DNA from: Argyresthia goedartella
Lineage: Eukaryota > Arthropoda > Insecta > Lepidoptera > Argyresthiidae
Assembly (NCBI GenBank): GCA_949825045.1
Contig: OX463820.1
Coordinates: forward strand, 10,676,501-10,740,500
Length of the DNA: 64,000 nucleotides
Reading direction: 5' to 3'
The notes below the pieces were generated by a model that saw only the letters and a program-made list of their open reading frames with translations, did not search any database and had not been told where the DNA came from. Below are positions 11,127-22,584 of this stretch, piece by piece. A program made the translations under genes and the position numbers. Every line of letters begins with the position of its first letter. Position 1 is the first letter of the stretch.

Positions 11127-11215
11127 TTGCGGGGGCCGATGTCTTTTACCTGAACCGGGCACAGTTTATATATCTGATACGACAAACCAACACCTCTTAT
11201 CCACACACGTAAATA

Positions 11216-11238
11216 CACACACACATACACAGACACAC

Positions 11239-11270
<32 letters not shown>

Positions 11271-11290
11271 GCAATTGCACACGAACACAC
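11216..11290. repeat. (AC)n microsatellite
   Basis: ACACAC repeats with a few interruptions follow the LINE relic. They are not present at this place in the other units. Confidence 0.9.
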
Positions 11291-12063
11291 ACACTCAAAC
11301 ACACGGACGCTTAAATTGTGATAAATTTTTAAAAAAAAGTGCCTTTTTTGTCCCTTTTATATTAACATTACCTATCTATCATCGTTTCTTTTGCAAAATG
11401 TAAAATAACCTTTTGTTTGTTTTATAATCTTAAAATCCTCATCATAATTTATAATATATATGTTTCGTAACTGGTATTGCCTATTTATATCTGTGTTGTA
11501 TTTATCAAATTAATTATTTATGCTATGATACATCCACAAATTAATAAATAAGTATGAAATAAGCCTCACCAAGCCCAACTTATTTACTTTTCAATAAAAT
11601 TATCAATCCCAACGTATTGACGTTTCAGTAAAACTACTCTCACGGTTTCTACGAATCCAACGACACCTCATTTGTTAAAATCCGTCAAGTTGTTTGGACT
11701 GTACCAGTTTTATTGGAAATTTAGCGTTTAAATTGAAAAAAACTTATAAAAGAGGACTATTTAAGGAGTGAAACTAGAAAGACACCTACAACGTATAAAC
11801 ACCCACTGCCCTCTATTATTAATGCCCGCTTAGGTTAGGTATGTAAGGAATAGTATTTTTAGGTTACGTTTATTCAGGGAAGCTTGGATTGAATTAGTTT
11901 GGATAGTGATAGGTTGTATAAAGTATTATTAACTGACAGCATGAACTAGCACTAAAAATGTAAAAAATGGGGAGTTTGAAAAAACCGTTAAACTGACTGA
12001 TATCGCGAATTACCTATATCACTGAGGTTATGTTAGGCTTATTCGATACACCTCAGGCAGGAG

Positions 12064-12240
12064 CTCTATTTTTGAATCACTCGCGCCGTGGCTAGCGCTC
12101 AAACAATTTTTTTTTTTTTTCGAGTGATATGAACCAAGCGCAACGATTGGTTCATATCACTCGACGTAACTAAGCTCCACCAATCGTGTCGCTTGGAAAG
12201 CGCTCGCTTCTGAGGCCAGTGATTCAAAAATAGAGCTCCT
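12064..12240. mobile_element. Palindromic MITE/foldback insert in unit 1
   Basis: The ends GGAGCTCTATTTTTGAATCA and its reverse complement bound about 175 bp. An inner perfect stem (12121-12136 with 12148-12163, 16 bp, 11-nt loop) follows a T tract. Other units read CAGGCAGGTCTACC without this block. Confidence 0.75.
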
Positions 12241-12709
12241 GGTCTACCTCTGGTGTCGCTGTGGGGTGTGACTTATGGGACACTCTGTATACCGTTATGT
12301 GTTGTTTTTTTTTTGTCAGAATCCTCATCAAACCTTCAGACGAATTTTATTCAAATTTCCTTCGTTGTTCACCAAGTGGAGTAGTTTTGATGAACGTTTT
12401 CGTAAGATTGGGTAATAAGAGTAAAATTATTTTAGTATTTCATTATTATTTTTTATGCTCTTTATTTTACTAATAAGGTTTACTAAAAGTCTGTGCAATG
12501 AGCAATGAGATAAACAATTAGGTACATATAGGAATATGCTGAGTAAAAGAAAGCTAGGTACACAAACTACTTAAAATTAAACACATCATTCAATTCGGAA
12601 ACAAAGTGTTAAATACTTAAATAAACTATGCTGTTAGTGCTATTGTAAGATTCATTTTTTTAGATTTACATTTATATTATAAAATATTCACAAAATCAGT
12701 CTTTTCCAG

Positions 12710-12774
12710 GTGATGTACCTGGACCTCAAACTAGTGAAGTTGTTGGCGGTGATAATTCAGCAGTCCCTATTATG
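12710..12774 (+). CDS. Exon C1 (DVPGPQTS type)
   Basis: The acceptor is cagtcttttccag and the donor is gtaaat at 12775. The exon is 65 nt, phase 1 to 0, and reads GDVPGPQTSEVVGGDNSAVP and then IM. If it were not spliced, the frame would run 13 codons to TAA at 12811. The sequence is identical to exon C4 at 37446, including flanks. Confidence 0.6.
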
Positions 12775-12813
12775 GTAAATATTGGCAGAGTTGTGCTGAA
12801 CAGCGCTGCATAA

Positions 12814-13030
12814 AGGGCATTACTAGACGTCAAATATTACTTAGGATTCCGTATCCGAAAGGTTTCAAATGGGACCCTATTGCTAAGCCTCCGCTGTCCA
12901 TGTGTCTGTCTGTCCTTCACCGGACTCTATTTGATGAACCGCAATAGGTAGAGACATGAAATTTTCACAGTATGTGTATTTCTGTTGCCGCTACAGCAAT
13001 AAATAATGAACTACACGGGATTAAAAAATT
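12814..13030 (+). repeat. Interspersed repeat after exon C, unit 1
   Basis: The repeat contains TAGGATTCCGTATCCGAAAGG, GGGACCCTATT, CTAAGCCTCCGCTGTCCATG, GTCTGTCTGTCC and TGTATTTCTGTTGCCGCTAC. I recognise this as a type very common in Lepidoptera, but I do not name the family. It recurs after each exon C. Confidence 0.55.
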
Positions 13031-13036
13031 AAAGGG

Positions 13037-14765
13037 TTTGCCAGAGGCAATTATAAGGAGAGCGACTTCTCCGGGAGTAAAGTAAAAAGCTTGAGATGCG
13101 CGCAAATACCAGACTAGACTAGACTCATTTATTATAGGGAATCCTAGCTTATATACTAGGTTGGTACATGTTATTAATGACGTGCATAAGACATAGTGCG
13201 TGATGAATATAAATATACCTTATCTGTGACGGTCGTCAACTTATCTTAACATTAGGTGAAAATATGACTAACATAGTCGACCGGCACAGATACTCCCCCC
13301 TTTAGGGAAAAAATAAATGAATGTACTTATAACAATGGAAAAAATCTTAGTTAGATACCATAACAAACTTATCAACTGCAATAATAACTAGTAGTATTTT
13401 AACAAACATAAAACAGGTCTTAATTGTGCATACTTTAACTTAATCTATTTTTATATATAAGGAAAGTTATTGTTAAATAAAACTAGATAGTAATAGCGCA
13501 TACTTCAACTTAATCAGGAATATAAAGGAACTACGGTTATGTGAATTCTACATAAGTTTAAAGAATTACTTAATATTTACCTGCAGGCAAGTCTTGTATC
13601 TGGCCGCACACTACATAAAATAAACTAAAAACTAGAAAAAAGAAAAACACTAGGAAAATGGGGCTTCGCGGTTAGTAAACTAACCTAACCTATAACTGGA
13701 AAAGATCCGCAGGAGAGTCGTCTGATGCTGCAGCCGCCCATGTTTTTCAGGAAGCGATGAGTCAATTTACATCGCACATCGTTGAAGTTGTAATCACTGT
13801 TTGTTTATAATTGCGACCGTACCTACACAAGGATGATTGTGCTGAGTCAGCGTCAGTATTAAATCTGTTACCTTGGCTGTAGGCAGTCAATGATCTCGTA
13901 CGTCATATGTACGTGCGTGCTCTTCACTCTTGAGTGAATATTAAGTTGTCGATTGATGAAATTTGTGTACCTAAAAACCTTGGGATTGGGCAACATAGGG
14001 CACATCTTGTACACCAATCGTTTATATACATCTCTCTCTCTCTCTTCAGTGATTTGATTATTCTTCGTGCGATGTTCTTCCTGGATGATGTTCAATACTC
14101 TTCTGGGGGCTGGAAGGGCTTCCTATGTCTAGAACTTGAAAAGCTGCTTGCTATGAATGAATTTGCCGACGCGTTCGTTTCTGCTGGTGCGAGCTCCATT
14201 TTGATAAATCAGCAGTCGGCTGACTAGCGGTTCATTAGCGGGAAATCTTCAGTTGAAATTTTTTAGCTTCTGGTCCGTTTTCAAATCGGGTCCGGTCATG
14301 GCTTGCTTGATGTCGTCTTGGTTTGTGTGGGGTCTTGATTATGGAGTTCTGCAGCGTGGTTTGAAATAGGTATGCAGAAGTCGGGGCTCGGCGATCTTGG
14401 ACGAAGTGCTTCTTGCTTGCACTTCTAAGGTGGCAGCACAAGGAGTTTTCTTCGCGGCTGGGTCCATGCTGCTATTACCGAACGTTGCTGATGTTCAGAA
14501 GTTGGGTCACCACTTTGCCAGAGGCAATTATAAGGAGAGCGACATCTTCGGGAGTAAAGTAAAAGGCTTGACATGCGCGCAAATACCAGACTAGACTAGA
14601 CTAATTTATTATAGGGAATCCTAGCTTATACACTAGGTTGGTACATGTTATTAATGACGTGCATAAGACATAGTGCGTGATGAATATAAATATACCTTAT
14701 CTGTGACGGTCGTCAACTTATCTAAACGTTACGTGAAAATATGACTAACATAGTCGACCGGCACA
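13037..14765 (-). mobile_element. Small LTR retrotransposon, minus strand, TSD AAGGG
   Basis: Direct repeats of about 250 bp (13037-13288 and 14514-14765) bound 1.2 kb. AAGGG lies at 13032-13036 and 14766-14770, and unit 2 shows the empty site. Read on the minus strand, the LTR starts TGTGCCGG. A polypurine tract AAAGGGGGGAGTATC precedes the 3' LTR, and TGGTGACCC follows the 5' LTR as a primer-binding-site candidate. The two LTRs differ at several positions, so the insertion is not very recent. The interior has only short ORFs (13868-14095, 14235-14441, minus), so the element is non-autonomous or internally deleted. Confidence 0.75.
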
Positions 14766-14844
14766 AAGGGGGTCCATACAAAGGTCCTTTTATTATCCCT
14801 GCCAAATACTATCGATAATTTCGCGTCATCTTCGTCTATCGTTT

Positions 14845-14924
14845 CGGTGGCGCAATTGATTTAAAGTTGTATCCGCTATCTGTAGGGTAGGGGTTGTGCT
14901 GGGTTTGAAACCTAGTTCGGCCAT
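14845..14924 (+). mobile_element. tRNA-derived SINE head, unit 1
   Basis: CGGTGGCGCAATTG resembles a pol III A box, and GGGTTTGAAACCTAG (GGTTCGAAACC in unit 2) a B box, at tRNA-like spacing. Copies lie in every C-D intron. Confidence 0.5.
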
Positions 14925-15464
14925 ATATTTTTTTGTTTTTGTTTTATTATTTGTTGGTCGTTAAGTTGCCTTCTACGATGGTACGGAACCTTTCCTTGCG
15001 ATTCTGACCCTCACTTGACCATTTTTATGTATTAACTAGCGGACCCGACAGACGTCGTTCTGTCAAATCCTATCGATAAAGTCCGCTACTAAAGACATCC
15101 ATTGAAAGAAGATTATTAGAATTATCGTCAGTTCACATTGCGTTTTTTACAAAATATCTCTTTGTAAGAACCTCCCTACGACTTCAAGGAATAGTTTAAA
15201 AAAGTGTATCCATTTTGCGATTTATTATTTTATTTATATCATACTTCATTTATTTATAACTAATTGAACTCTTAATTGTAAATATTTTAAACATATTGCA
15301 AACATTTATTCAAATCTAGTCCTAGAGAATTCATAGTTATAGGTCAGTTTTCACAGTCAAGAACTTTTTATATGTCAGTTAATGAACAGTATGTCTGATG
15401 ATAATTTCCCTTATTTCATAAATAGTAACCTGACCTAACCTGAACAAAATCTATAAAATTGCAG
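14925..15464 (+). other. Rest of intron C1-D1
   Basis: After the SINE head there is a repeat containing ACTAGCGGACCCGACAGACG (about 15034), then AT-rich DNA ending in the acceptor aaaattgcag. Confidence 0.4.
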
Positions 15465-15495
15465 ATTGGAAAAGACACTGGAAAAGTAGTTAAAA
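15465..15495 (+). CDS. Exon D1 (type I, IGKDTGKVVK)
   Basis: The acceptor is ataaaattgcag and the donor is gtaagt at 15496; 31 nt, phase 0 to 1. It reads IGKDTGKVVK plus the A of the Met codon that opens exon A2. The exon is short, but the same splice sites and phase recur in all five D copies. Confidence 0.55.
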
Positions 15496-15582
15496 GTAAG
15501 TGGTGGTTGATACTAGTTATATAGACAGCTTTTTTCAGAGTAGGAAGTGCAGTATCAATAATTCACCAAGTTAAAAACTTAA

Positions 15583-15902
15583 AAAAACCGACTTCAAGTT
15601 CAAGCCCTGTTTCTTCCTTCCCGGTTGGGTTGCGAATAAAGTCTATGTACATGGAAGTCCTCATCAAAACCTTTGCTACATGGAACCACAAACCAAAACG
15701 TCATCTGTGTTTATATTTTTTGTGTTTGTTGATTTTTTCAAAAATGGCTGAAAATATTTTGATAAAATTCATAACCTACCAATCAAAATAAGAATCATCA
15801 AAAACCATTCATAATAATTCACAGAGTAATCGCGTAAGTAACACACAGAAAAAAACAGAAGAATTTAGAACCTCCGCCTTTTGTTGAAGTCGGTTGAAAA
15901 GC
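15583..15902. mobile_element. MITE bounded by ACCGACTTCAA / TTGAAGTCGGT
   Basis: Inverted ends ACCGACTTCAA and TTGAAGTCGGT bound about 320 bp in the D-A intron. Versions occur in the same place in units 2-5, and the one in unit 2 is interrupted. Confidence 0.6.
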
Positions 15903-16129
15903 TACATTCTGTCGCATGCATAACTCTTCCAGCGCGTATTTTTCATTATGTTGCCGATGTTATAAAATGCAAACCTATAGATTTTCATCGATAATACCTA
16001 CTTAGCACCACATATACCTTAAAACACATTTTTTCTCGATATGAATTAGTTTTATGTATTGGCAACTCTGTGAAGTGTTGTGAGGCCACGTCCACACTGA
16101 ACTAAATTCGATTTTCTCATTTTCTGTCT

Positions 16130-16161
16130 AACACTATTTTGATAAATATCAAAATAGTGTT
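16130..16161. repeat. Hairpin, 15-bp arms, 2-nt loop
   Basis: AACACTATTTTGATA and its exact reverse complement flank AA. It recurs at about 34447, 47459 and 60123, upstream of exons A4-A6. Unit 3 has lost one arm. Confidence 0.8.
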
Positions 16162-16232
16162 TAACTGCAACGATTCATGCAACACCGCGACGAATCGAGT
16201 AAAGACTATGGGATATATATTATTACTCAAGA

Positions 16233-16532
16233 TGTCAAAGTCAAATTTCTTTATTACTGTAGATATTGACATATACTTAGCAAAGGTCATTTTTTGCCCC
16301 TTCTCTACATTGGACCACTGTGGGAGCAGAAGGGCACAGAAACTCGCACAGACTGATTTTTAGATCTCTTTTAAAAATTGGTTATGCTTAACTAATACAA
16401 ATATGACAATATCAATTATAATAATTAATAAGCAGGACTAAATAACTACAAAATTATTAACAGCAATGTCTGTGTTGAGTTAGATTAGCCATATACAGTC
16501 CCGTCATTTTAGTAATCTTGAACATTGTTCAC
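16233..16532 (-). mobile_element. Antisense LINE 3' end upstream of exon A2
   Basis: Reverse-complement similarity to the 3' UTR of the plus-strand LINE at 45230-46295 (for example AATTAATAAGCAGGA and TAATCTTGAACATTGT). It is strongly 5'-truncated. Equivalent fragments lie upstream of A3-A6. Confidence 0.6.
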
Positions 16533-16626
16533 AATTACTGAAATGACAAGACTCGCAATACATATTCCCGCATAAATAATCGCCTACGCTCCTTATTAAA
16601 AATATATTTATTTTAAATCGCAACAG

Positions 16627-16866
16627 TGACTCGACGGCCACTTAAGGGAACTGTAAAACCAGCTGCTGAAGAGAAAACTATCGGTAGCAGCAATGGTGGA
16701 GGTGCATTTTTCAAAAAAAACCTATTCGACGATAAAGAATCCATCAACAAACCTGAACTACAAGATGACGGCGCAACAATCAATGATAATCCTGGAAACC
16801 AAGATGCTGGAAATATGCTTAATGCTACCGATGGCGGAGGATCGTTTTTCAAAAACAAATTTTTTG
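16627..16866 (+). CDS. Exon A2 (short form)
   Basis: 240 nt, phase 1-1, acceptor atcgcaacag, donor gtagta at 16867. It reads TRRPLKGTVKPAAEEKTIGS, GGGAFFKKNLFDDKES, an acidic LQDDGATINDNPG part and GGGSFFKNKFFG. Compared with A1 it lacks the KSIINSKPGTS and duplicated NKDP parts. The opening Met arises at the D1/A2 junction (A|TG) and is not a translation start. Confidence 0.72.
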
Positions 16867-16885
16867 GTAGTATGGTGATAATATG

Positions 16886-19320
16886 TACAGGGTATCCCTT
16901 ACGTCACACCCCAAAGCGATATCGGAGGCAGATCTGCTTTAAATGCCTGCATCGAATAAGGCCAACATGAACTCAGTGAAATTTGCATGTAATACGAGAT
17001 ATCGTCAGTTCAATGGATTTATTAAACTCCCCATTTTTTACATTGTTATTGCGAGTTCATGGTGTCAATTTATAATACTTTATAATTACCCAAACTTTCA
17101 CTAGTATCCCTTTGACCTGTAGACCTCACGTGTGACACTTTATTTTTATAATACATACAAACTTTTGAATGCACCTGGCTACGTACATAGAGTTTGTTTT
17201 GCCGCTTCGCTAAGGACATGCGCCGTGATCATGGTTTCCCGGCACACATCTTGTACGACGCCAAATTAGCTAATAGTGGTCAGAATGTTTATGAGATCTT
17301 CCTAGAATATTGTTTGTCTGTTTTTCTCTCTGTTTTTATGGTGACACCAATAACCACTCTTCACCTTCAACAGCTACTGGCGGCAGAAATGATCTGAGCT
17401 GTGTTATAATTAACGAACAATCTTGTTGCACGACCGGATCCTGCCAATTTTCATTAGAAATTGTACCGATCTCTTTGTGCATGCCGTTCCGGAGGTCACT
17501 CAACGAGAGTTATTTCCCCAGACATTGGAATATGGCTTACCCATACACAAAAGTGGTCAAAAAAATAATACCGCCTGGTCTCAATAATGCCAGTTTTAAG
17601 TAAACTGCTGGAAGTTATAGTCCATGATCAGGTGTATCCCATTTTAGCGTGAAGTATTACTCCAGCCCAGCATGGTTTTATGTGTAAAAGATCTACCCAT
17701 CCAATTTTATAGAATTTGTAGGATCAGTGACCGGTTATATGGATAAACACTACGTGTTTTAATCGGCTGAGGCATGACATCATTGTAGCTGGAAAAAGTC
17801 GGTGTAAGATCTGGACAGATGGTTTGAGTATTACCTCCCCAATCGTATTCAAGCTGTCCAAATTGTCTGCCATCACTCGCGATTTATTGCAATCCAGTCA
17901 GGCATTCTCAAGAATCCCATCTAGGGCCACTTCTGTTCAATGCCTGTCTGTATGATATAGCATCGTGTTTTAGATCCGCCAGTTACCTTATATATAATGA
18001 CGACACCAAGATATTTATGCCCATATCAAATTCATCAGTTTTCTACAGATTTCAGAAAGACCTGGACCATCTTTGCGAGTACTGTAGTCTTAATAGGTTA
18101 AATCTAAAACCCATAATGTGTCAATAGGTTAACTAAAAAACGTTTACTAGGAAAACATCTTATATAACACACCAATATAGTCTAAATTACCACCCCATTG
18201 AACGTGTCTCCGAGGTTAGGGATCTTGGCGTCGTAATAGACTCTAAACTCCTATTCGTACCTCATTAAGAACATATGATAACGAAAGCTTTTAAAATAGA
18301 TTAGTAAACCGTCTGACGAGGCCGCTGCATTCACCACACGCTTTCAGATTACTTTATTTCGCCTACGTTTGCAGCGTATGCGATTATTCGTCATCGGTAT
18401 GTTCAGGATCATACCAGTCACATAAGATGAGAATTGAGTCAGTTGAGAAAGCGTTCATAAGGCAACTGCAGTTTAGATGTGACGGGTCGTCGGTGGGCTA
18501 TTATGAGGGTCTTACTCGACATTCCATGGGATCCTAGGAGAGCAAGAGGATGCTGGCGGATCAGAAACGTCATCATGACGTCTTCAACAACAGGCTGAAC
18601 CATGAACGGCTGATGAGGTCACCGCTGCTGTGCTTTACCAAAAGCCGACGCTGCTCAAGCACGAGCGCACGTCCACCAACTTTGCCTATATCTCACCACT
18701 AAATATGCTCCTATTTAGTGGAATTAATTATTTATGCTATGAAACATCCACAACTAAATAAATAAGTATCAAATTAGCCTCATTAAACCCAACCTATTTA
18801 ATTTTCACTAAAATCATCAAACCCAACGTATTGACTTTTCACTAAAATTACTTTCATAGTTTCTACAAATCCAACGTCACCTCATTTGTTAAAATCCATC
18901 AAGTTGTTTGGAATGTAGCGTTTTTTTTTTATTTAAGTGTAGAAATTTAAAAAAAACTTACAAAAGAGGGTTATTTAAGGGGTGAAAACTGGAAAAGCAT
19001 TAACATCGTAAAAACACTCAATGCCTAGTATTACTAATGGCCGCTTAGGTTAGGTATGTGAGGCATAGTATTTTCAGGTTAGGGTTTTTAGGGAAGATTT
19101 GATTCAATTTGTTTGGGTCGTGATAAATGTATGAAGTATTATTAACTGACACCATGAATTGGCACTAATAATTAAAAAAATGGGGAGTTTGAAAAAACCG
19201 TTAAACTGACGATATCGCTAATCAACTATTTCACTGAGGTTATGTTAGGCTTATTCGATACACTTCAGGCAGGTCTACCTCCGGTGTCACTGTGTTGTGT
19301 GACTTATGGGACACCCTGTA
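16886..19320. mobile_element. Composite inverted-end repeat with LINE relic, unit 2
   Basis: The left TACAGGGTATCCC and right GGGACACCCTGTA ends are inverted. The enclosed LINE relic covers about 17200-18690 and is more decayed than in units 1 and 3. No other gene is seen. Confidence 0.6.
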
Positions 19321-19713
19321 TATAATTATGTGTTTTTTGTCAGAAGCCTCAGAACGTTCAGACGAATTTTATTGGTACACCAATAAATTTGGTGGAATAT
19401 TTTTGATGAACGTTTTCGTAAGATTGGGAATTAAGAGTAAAATTATTTTAGTATCAAGTATTCCTTTTTTTTGTTTTTTTATGAATAAAGTTTCCCAAAT
19501 GTTTGCGCACGAGATAAATAATTAGGTACATATAGGTATATGCTTAATAACACAACGCTAGGTACACAAACTACTTTAAATTAAAGACAGCATTCAATTG
19601 GGAAACAAAGTGCTTAAATACTTAAATAAACTTTGCTGTTAGATGCTATTGTAAGATTCACTTTTTTAGATTTACAGTTAAATCATAAAATTCACAAAGT
19701 CAGTCTTCTCCAG

Positions 19714-19782
19714 ATGCAGCAGCTGGACCTGAAACAAGTCAAAATGTCGGTGGTGGTACAGTGGTCAGTAACCCCTAATTTG
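19714..19782 (+). pseudogene. Exon C2, damaged by a 5-nt deletion
   Basis: The acceptor tcttctccag and donor gtaaat (19783) are kept, and the exon opens DAAAGPETSQNVGGGT. C5 and C6 then read ACAGATGGTGATTCAGTAAC, whereas C2 reads ACAGTGGTCAGTAAC. The loss of 5 nt brings TAA into frame five codons later and destroys the 1-to-0 phase. Including C2 would truncate the protein. Confidence 0.65.
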
Positions 19783-20676
19783 GTAAATATTGGCAGAGTT
19801 GAGCTGAACAGCGCCGCATAAAGGCAGTATTCGACGTCGAAAATTTCTTAGGGTTCCGCACCCGAAAGGTTCCAAATGGGACCCTATTACTAAGCCTCCG
19901 CTATCCATTTGTCTGTCTGTTCATCACCGGACTCTATTTGATGAACCGTTATAGGTAGAGAGATGAAATTTTCATAGAATGTGTATTTCTGTTGCTGCTA
20001 CAGCAATAAATAATGAAATACACGAGATTAAAAAATTAAAGAGGGTCCCCATACAAGGGTCGTGTTTCAATATCCCTGTCAAATATTATTGATAATTTCG
20101 CTTCACCTGTCTATCGTTTCGGTGGCGCAATTAATTTGAAGTAGTATCCACTATCTGTAGGGTAGGGGTTGTGCTGGGTTCGAAACCTAGTTCGGCCATA
20201 AACTTTTTTGTTTTTGTTTTATTATTTGTTGGTCCTCAGGTTGCTTTGTACGATGGTATGGAACATTTCATGCGCAATTTTGATCCTCACTTGACCGATT
20301 TTATGTAATAACTAGCGGACCCGATGTCCAGATGTCGTTCTGTCAAATCCTATAGATAAGGTCCTCTGCCAACGACATCCATTGAAAGAAGATTATTAGA
20401 CTTTTCATCAGTTTACATTGCGTTTGTTTAAAAAAATCTCGTCGTAAGAATCTTCCAACGACTTCAACGAATTTTTAAAAAAATATGTATCCATTTTCCG
20501 TTTTATTATTTTATTTATGTGAATATTTTAAACGTATTGCAAATATTTATTCAATGTTATGGTTCAGTTTTTACAGTCGAGAACTATTTGTTGGGTAGTT
20601 ATTGAATAGTATGTCTGCTGATAATTTTCCTAGTTTCATAAATATAAATACCTGAACAAAATCTATAAAATTGCAG
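19783..20676 (+). other. Intron C2-D2: common repeat and SINE
   Basis: The post-C repeat (about 19840-20035), the tRNA-like SINE head at 20119-20200 with a good B box GGTTCGAAACC, and the CTAGCGGACCCGA repeat near 20313. No gene. Confidence 0.5.
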
Positions 20677-20716
20677 ATAGATGAAAACGGACCTGGAAAA
20701 GGACAAGACGATGGAA
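20677..20716 (+). CDS. Exon D2 (type II, IDENGPGKGQDDG)
   Basis: 40 nt, phase 0 to 1, acceptor aaaattgcag, donor gtaagt at 20717. It reads IDENGPGKGQDDG and the A of the next Met codon. It differs from D1 by in-frame length and acidic residues. Confidence 0.55.
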
Positions 20717-20921
20717 GTAAGTGGTGGTTGATACTAGTTACATGTACAACTTTATTCCGTCTAGGATGTGCAGTATCAATAATTCCCCAAGTTAAGAACT
20801 TAAAAAAACCGACTTCAAGTTCAAGCCCTATTTCTTCCTCCCAGCTTAGAATGCGGATAAAGTCTATGTCCTTGAAAGTCCTCATCAAAACTTTAGCTGC
20901 ACAAGCCAATACGTCATCTTT

Positions 20922-20923
<2 letters not shown>

Positions 20924-20995
<72 letters not shown>
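20924..20995. repeat. (TA)n microsatellite
   Basis: About 35 uninterrupted TA units inside the MITE of intron D2-A3. A shorter (AT)n run lies at about 22553-22580. Confidence 0.95.
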
Positions 20996-20998
<3 letters not shown>

Positions 20999-21082
20999 AT
21001 TATTTTCTAAAAGCGCTGAATCGATTTTGATAAAATCCATAACCTACCAATCAAAGTAAGAATCATCAAAATTATTCATTCA

Positions 21083-22553
21083 TATTTTTTTTTAATCATA
21101 CAATTTATTCGCTTTCTAGTATAGAAGAAGTACAGTAATTACTGTGAATAACATTACATTATTTTGTAATAATAGCAAAAAATCCATGATAAGCATATAA
21201 CTTAGGGAGTTATCCATCTCTAGCAGTTAACATACTTATTTACAATGTAGCTACAACATAATAATAATAATAATAATAGAATCTATTTAAAAAGAAATCT
21301 CGTTCTGATCGCTAATTGACTATCTTTGGGTGAATATTGAGAATGAAAGGGTTCTCAGGAACATAACAAACGCTAACATACAATAGGCCTGACGTCTACT
21401 GCTGCATCATGTGCAGTTGTCGACATAATGCAATGTAATCTATAAATAAACATTTACAAACAGGTGTACAAAAATCCTAATAATATAGGGCCTACTTTAC
21501 CGACATTATGTACAATAAATGGGTGCCGCGAGTGATCGTTCACTTATCAAAATACTAAGCTACCGATTCGAATTAATCTGGACATTTACAATTTATTGCG
21601 ACCAATTTTTTAGGCGGTAAGTTCAACAACATTTTATAGTGTTTAACAGTATTTGCAGATGCATATGCTATATTAAAATTTAACCACTTTTTGAGGGATT
21701 TTAGTTTGACTTGACGCAAAGAGCATAGCTACCAATGAATAAATGGATACTATAATATTTGCACTAACCATGAATCCAAATTATCTAGGATTGGGTTGCC
21801 ACTTAAATAAATTATTGTATCGGTTTGCATTTGATACATTGGTCCAGTCTTATTTTGTGAAGTATTGCGTAGCTGTCACTTATATGATATGATTTTGCCT
21901 TGCACACAGGTTGGGCACACGATTTGGCACTGGATCTGCCCAATTTAGAGTACATTATATGCAACGAAGTCAAATTAAATATTGCTTCATGTTTATTTTT
22001 AGTTTAAATATAATACACAAAAGTTGCATTTAAGTATAAACGATGTAACATAATATTTAGTACATACTCATATTACTTATCTGTTAGGTAAACAGACACT
22101 GATATAAGTTAAGGCCATATTTTAGTGTTAAACACCATATTACTTAAATGGTTTGAGAAGATTTAAATATATATGTAAATAGAGTAAACATATATATTCT
22201 TTGGAATGTAACGAAGATTTACACATATTAGCAATATGATGAATTGTTAAGAGATTGGTTAAATCATACGATGTAGAATATAAATATGAATGTTCCATAG
22301 GAAAAGCGCCTGTCATGCTGTACTGTCAATGAAACTAACGCATTACGCGAAACAAGTGCGAATAAAGTAACCATGATTCACAGACAACGCACAATATAAT
22401 ATAACATTTATTGGTCCTTCGAAATATCTTAAAATATGAAAACATATCGTCATATATCCATACCACAAATATCCAAATATATATTTAATGATGAGATAAC
22501 AATGGCACAAGCTGATGAAAGATACATATCGGAGGCGCCGAATCATTTATGAT

Positions 22554-22584
<31 letters not shown>

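Larger units (their letters stand above)
9430..11175 (+). pseudogene. Old LINE reverse-transcriptase relic, unit 1
   Basis: Frames switch several times but stay collinear with a Jockey/CR1-type RT: FAKDMRRDHG and EIFLEYFLSVYGD in the region before the RT, VPIHKSGPKTKAEQYR, QHGFMRQRSTH, then degraded YxDD and C-terminal regions ending near GADVFYLNRAQFI. All units carry the same relic with shared damage, so it inserted before the duplications. Confidence 0.7.
9119..12289. mobile_element. Composite repeat with long inverted ends, unit 1
   Basis: The left end TACAGGGTATCCC...ACGTCACACC and right end GGTGTGACTTATGGGACACTCTGTA are inverted copies of each other. The similarity continues about 200 bp inward (ATCGAATAAG, GATATCGTCAGTT, AACTCCCCATTTTT, TAATACTTTATA). 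Between them lies an old LINE relic. The same arrangement lies in the A-C intron of every unit, so it predates the array. The superfamily is not identified. Confidence 0.6.

Noticed and set aside
11825..11875. TTAGGTTAGG motif resembling the insect telomere repeat
   Set aside because: Only two units occur, and they are part of an interspersed repeat present in each array unit; not telomeric.
20671..21030. 119-codon ORF over exon D2 with an Ile/Tyr tail
   Set aside because: The tail is the translated (TA)n microsatellite; only the first 40 nt are taken as exon D2.
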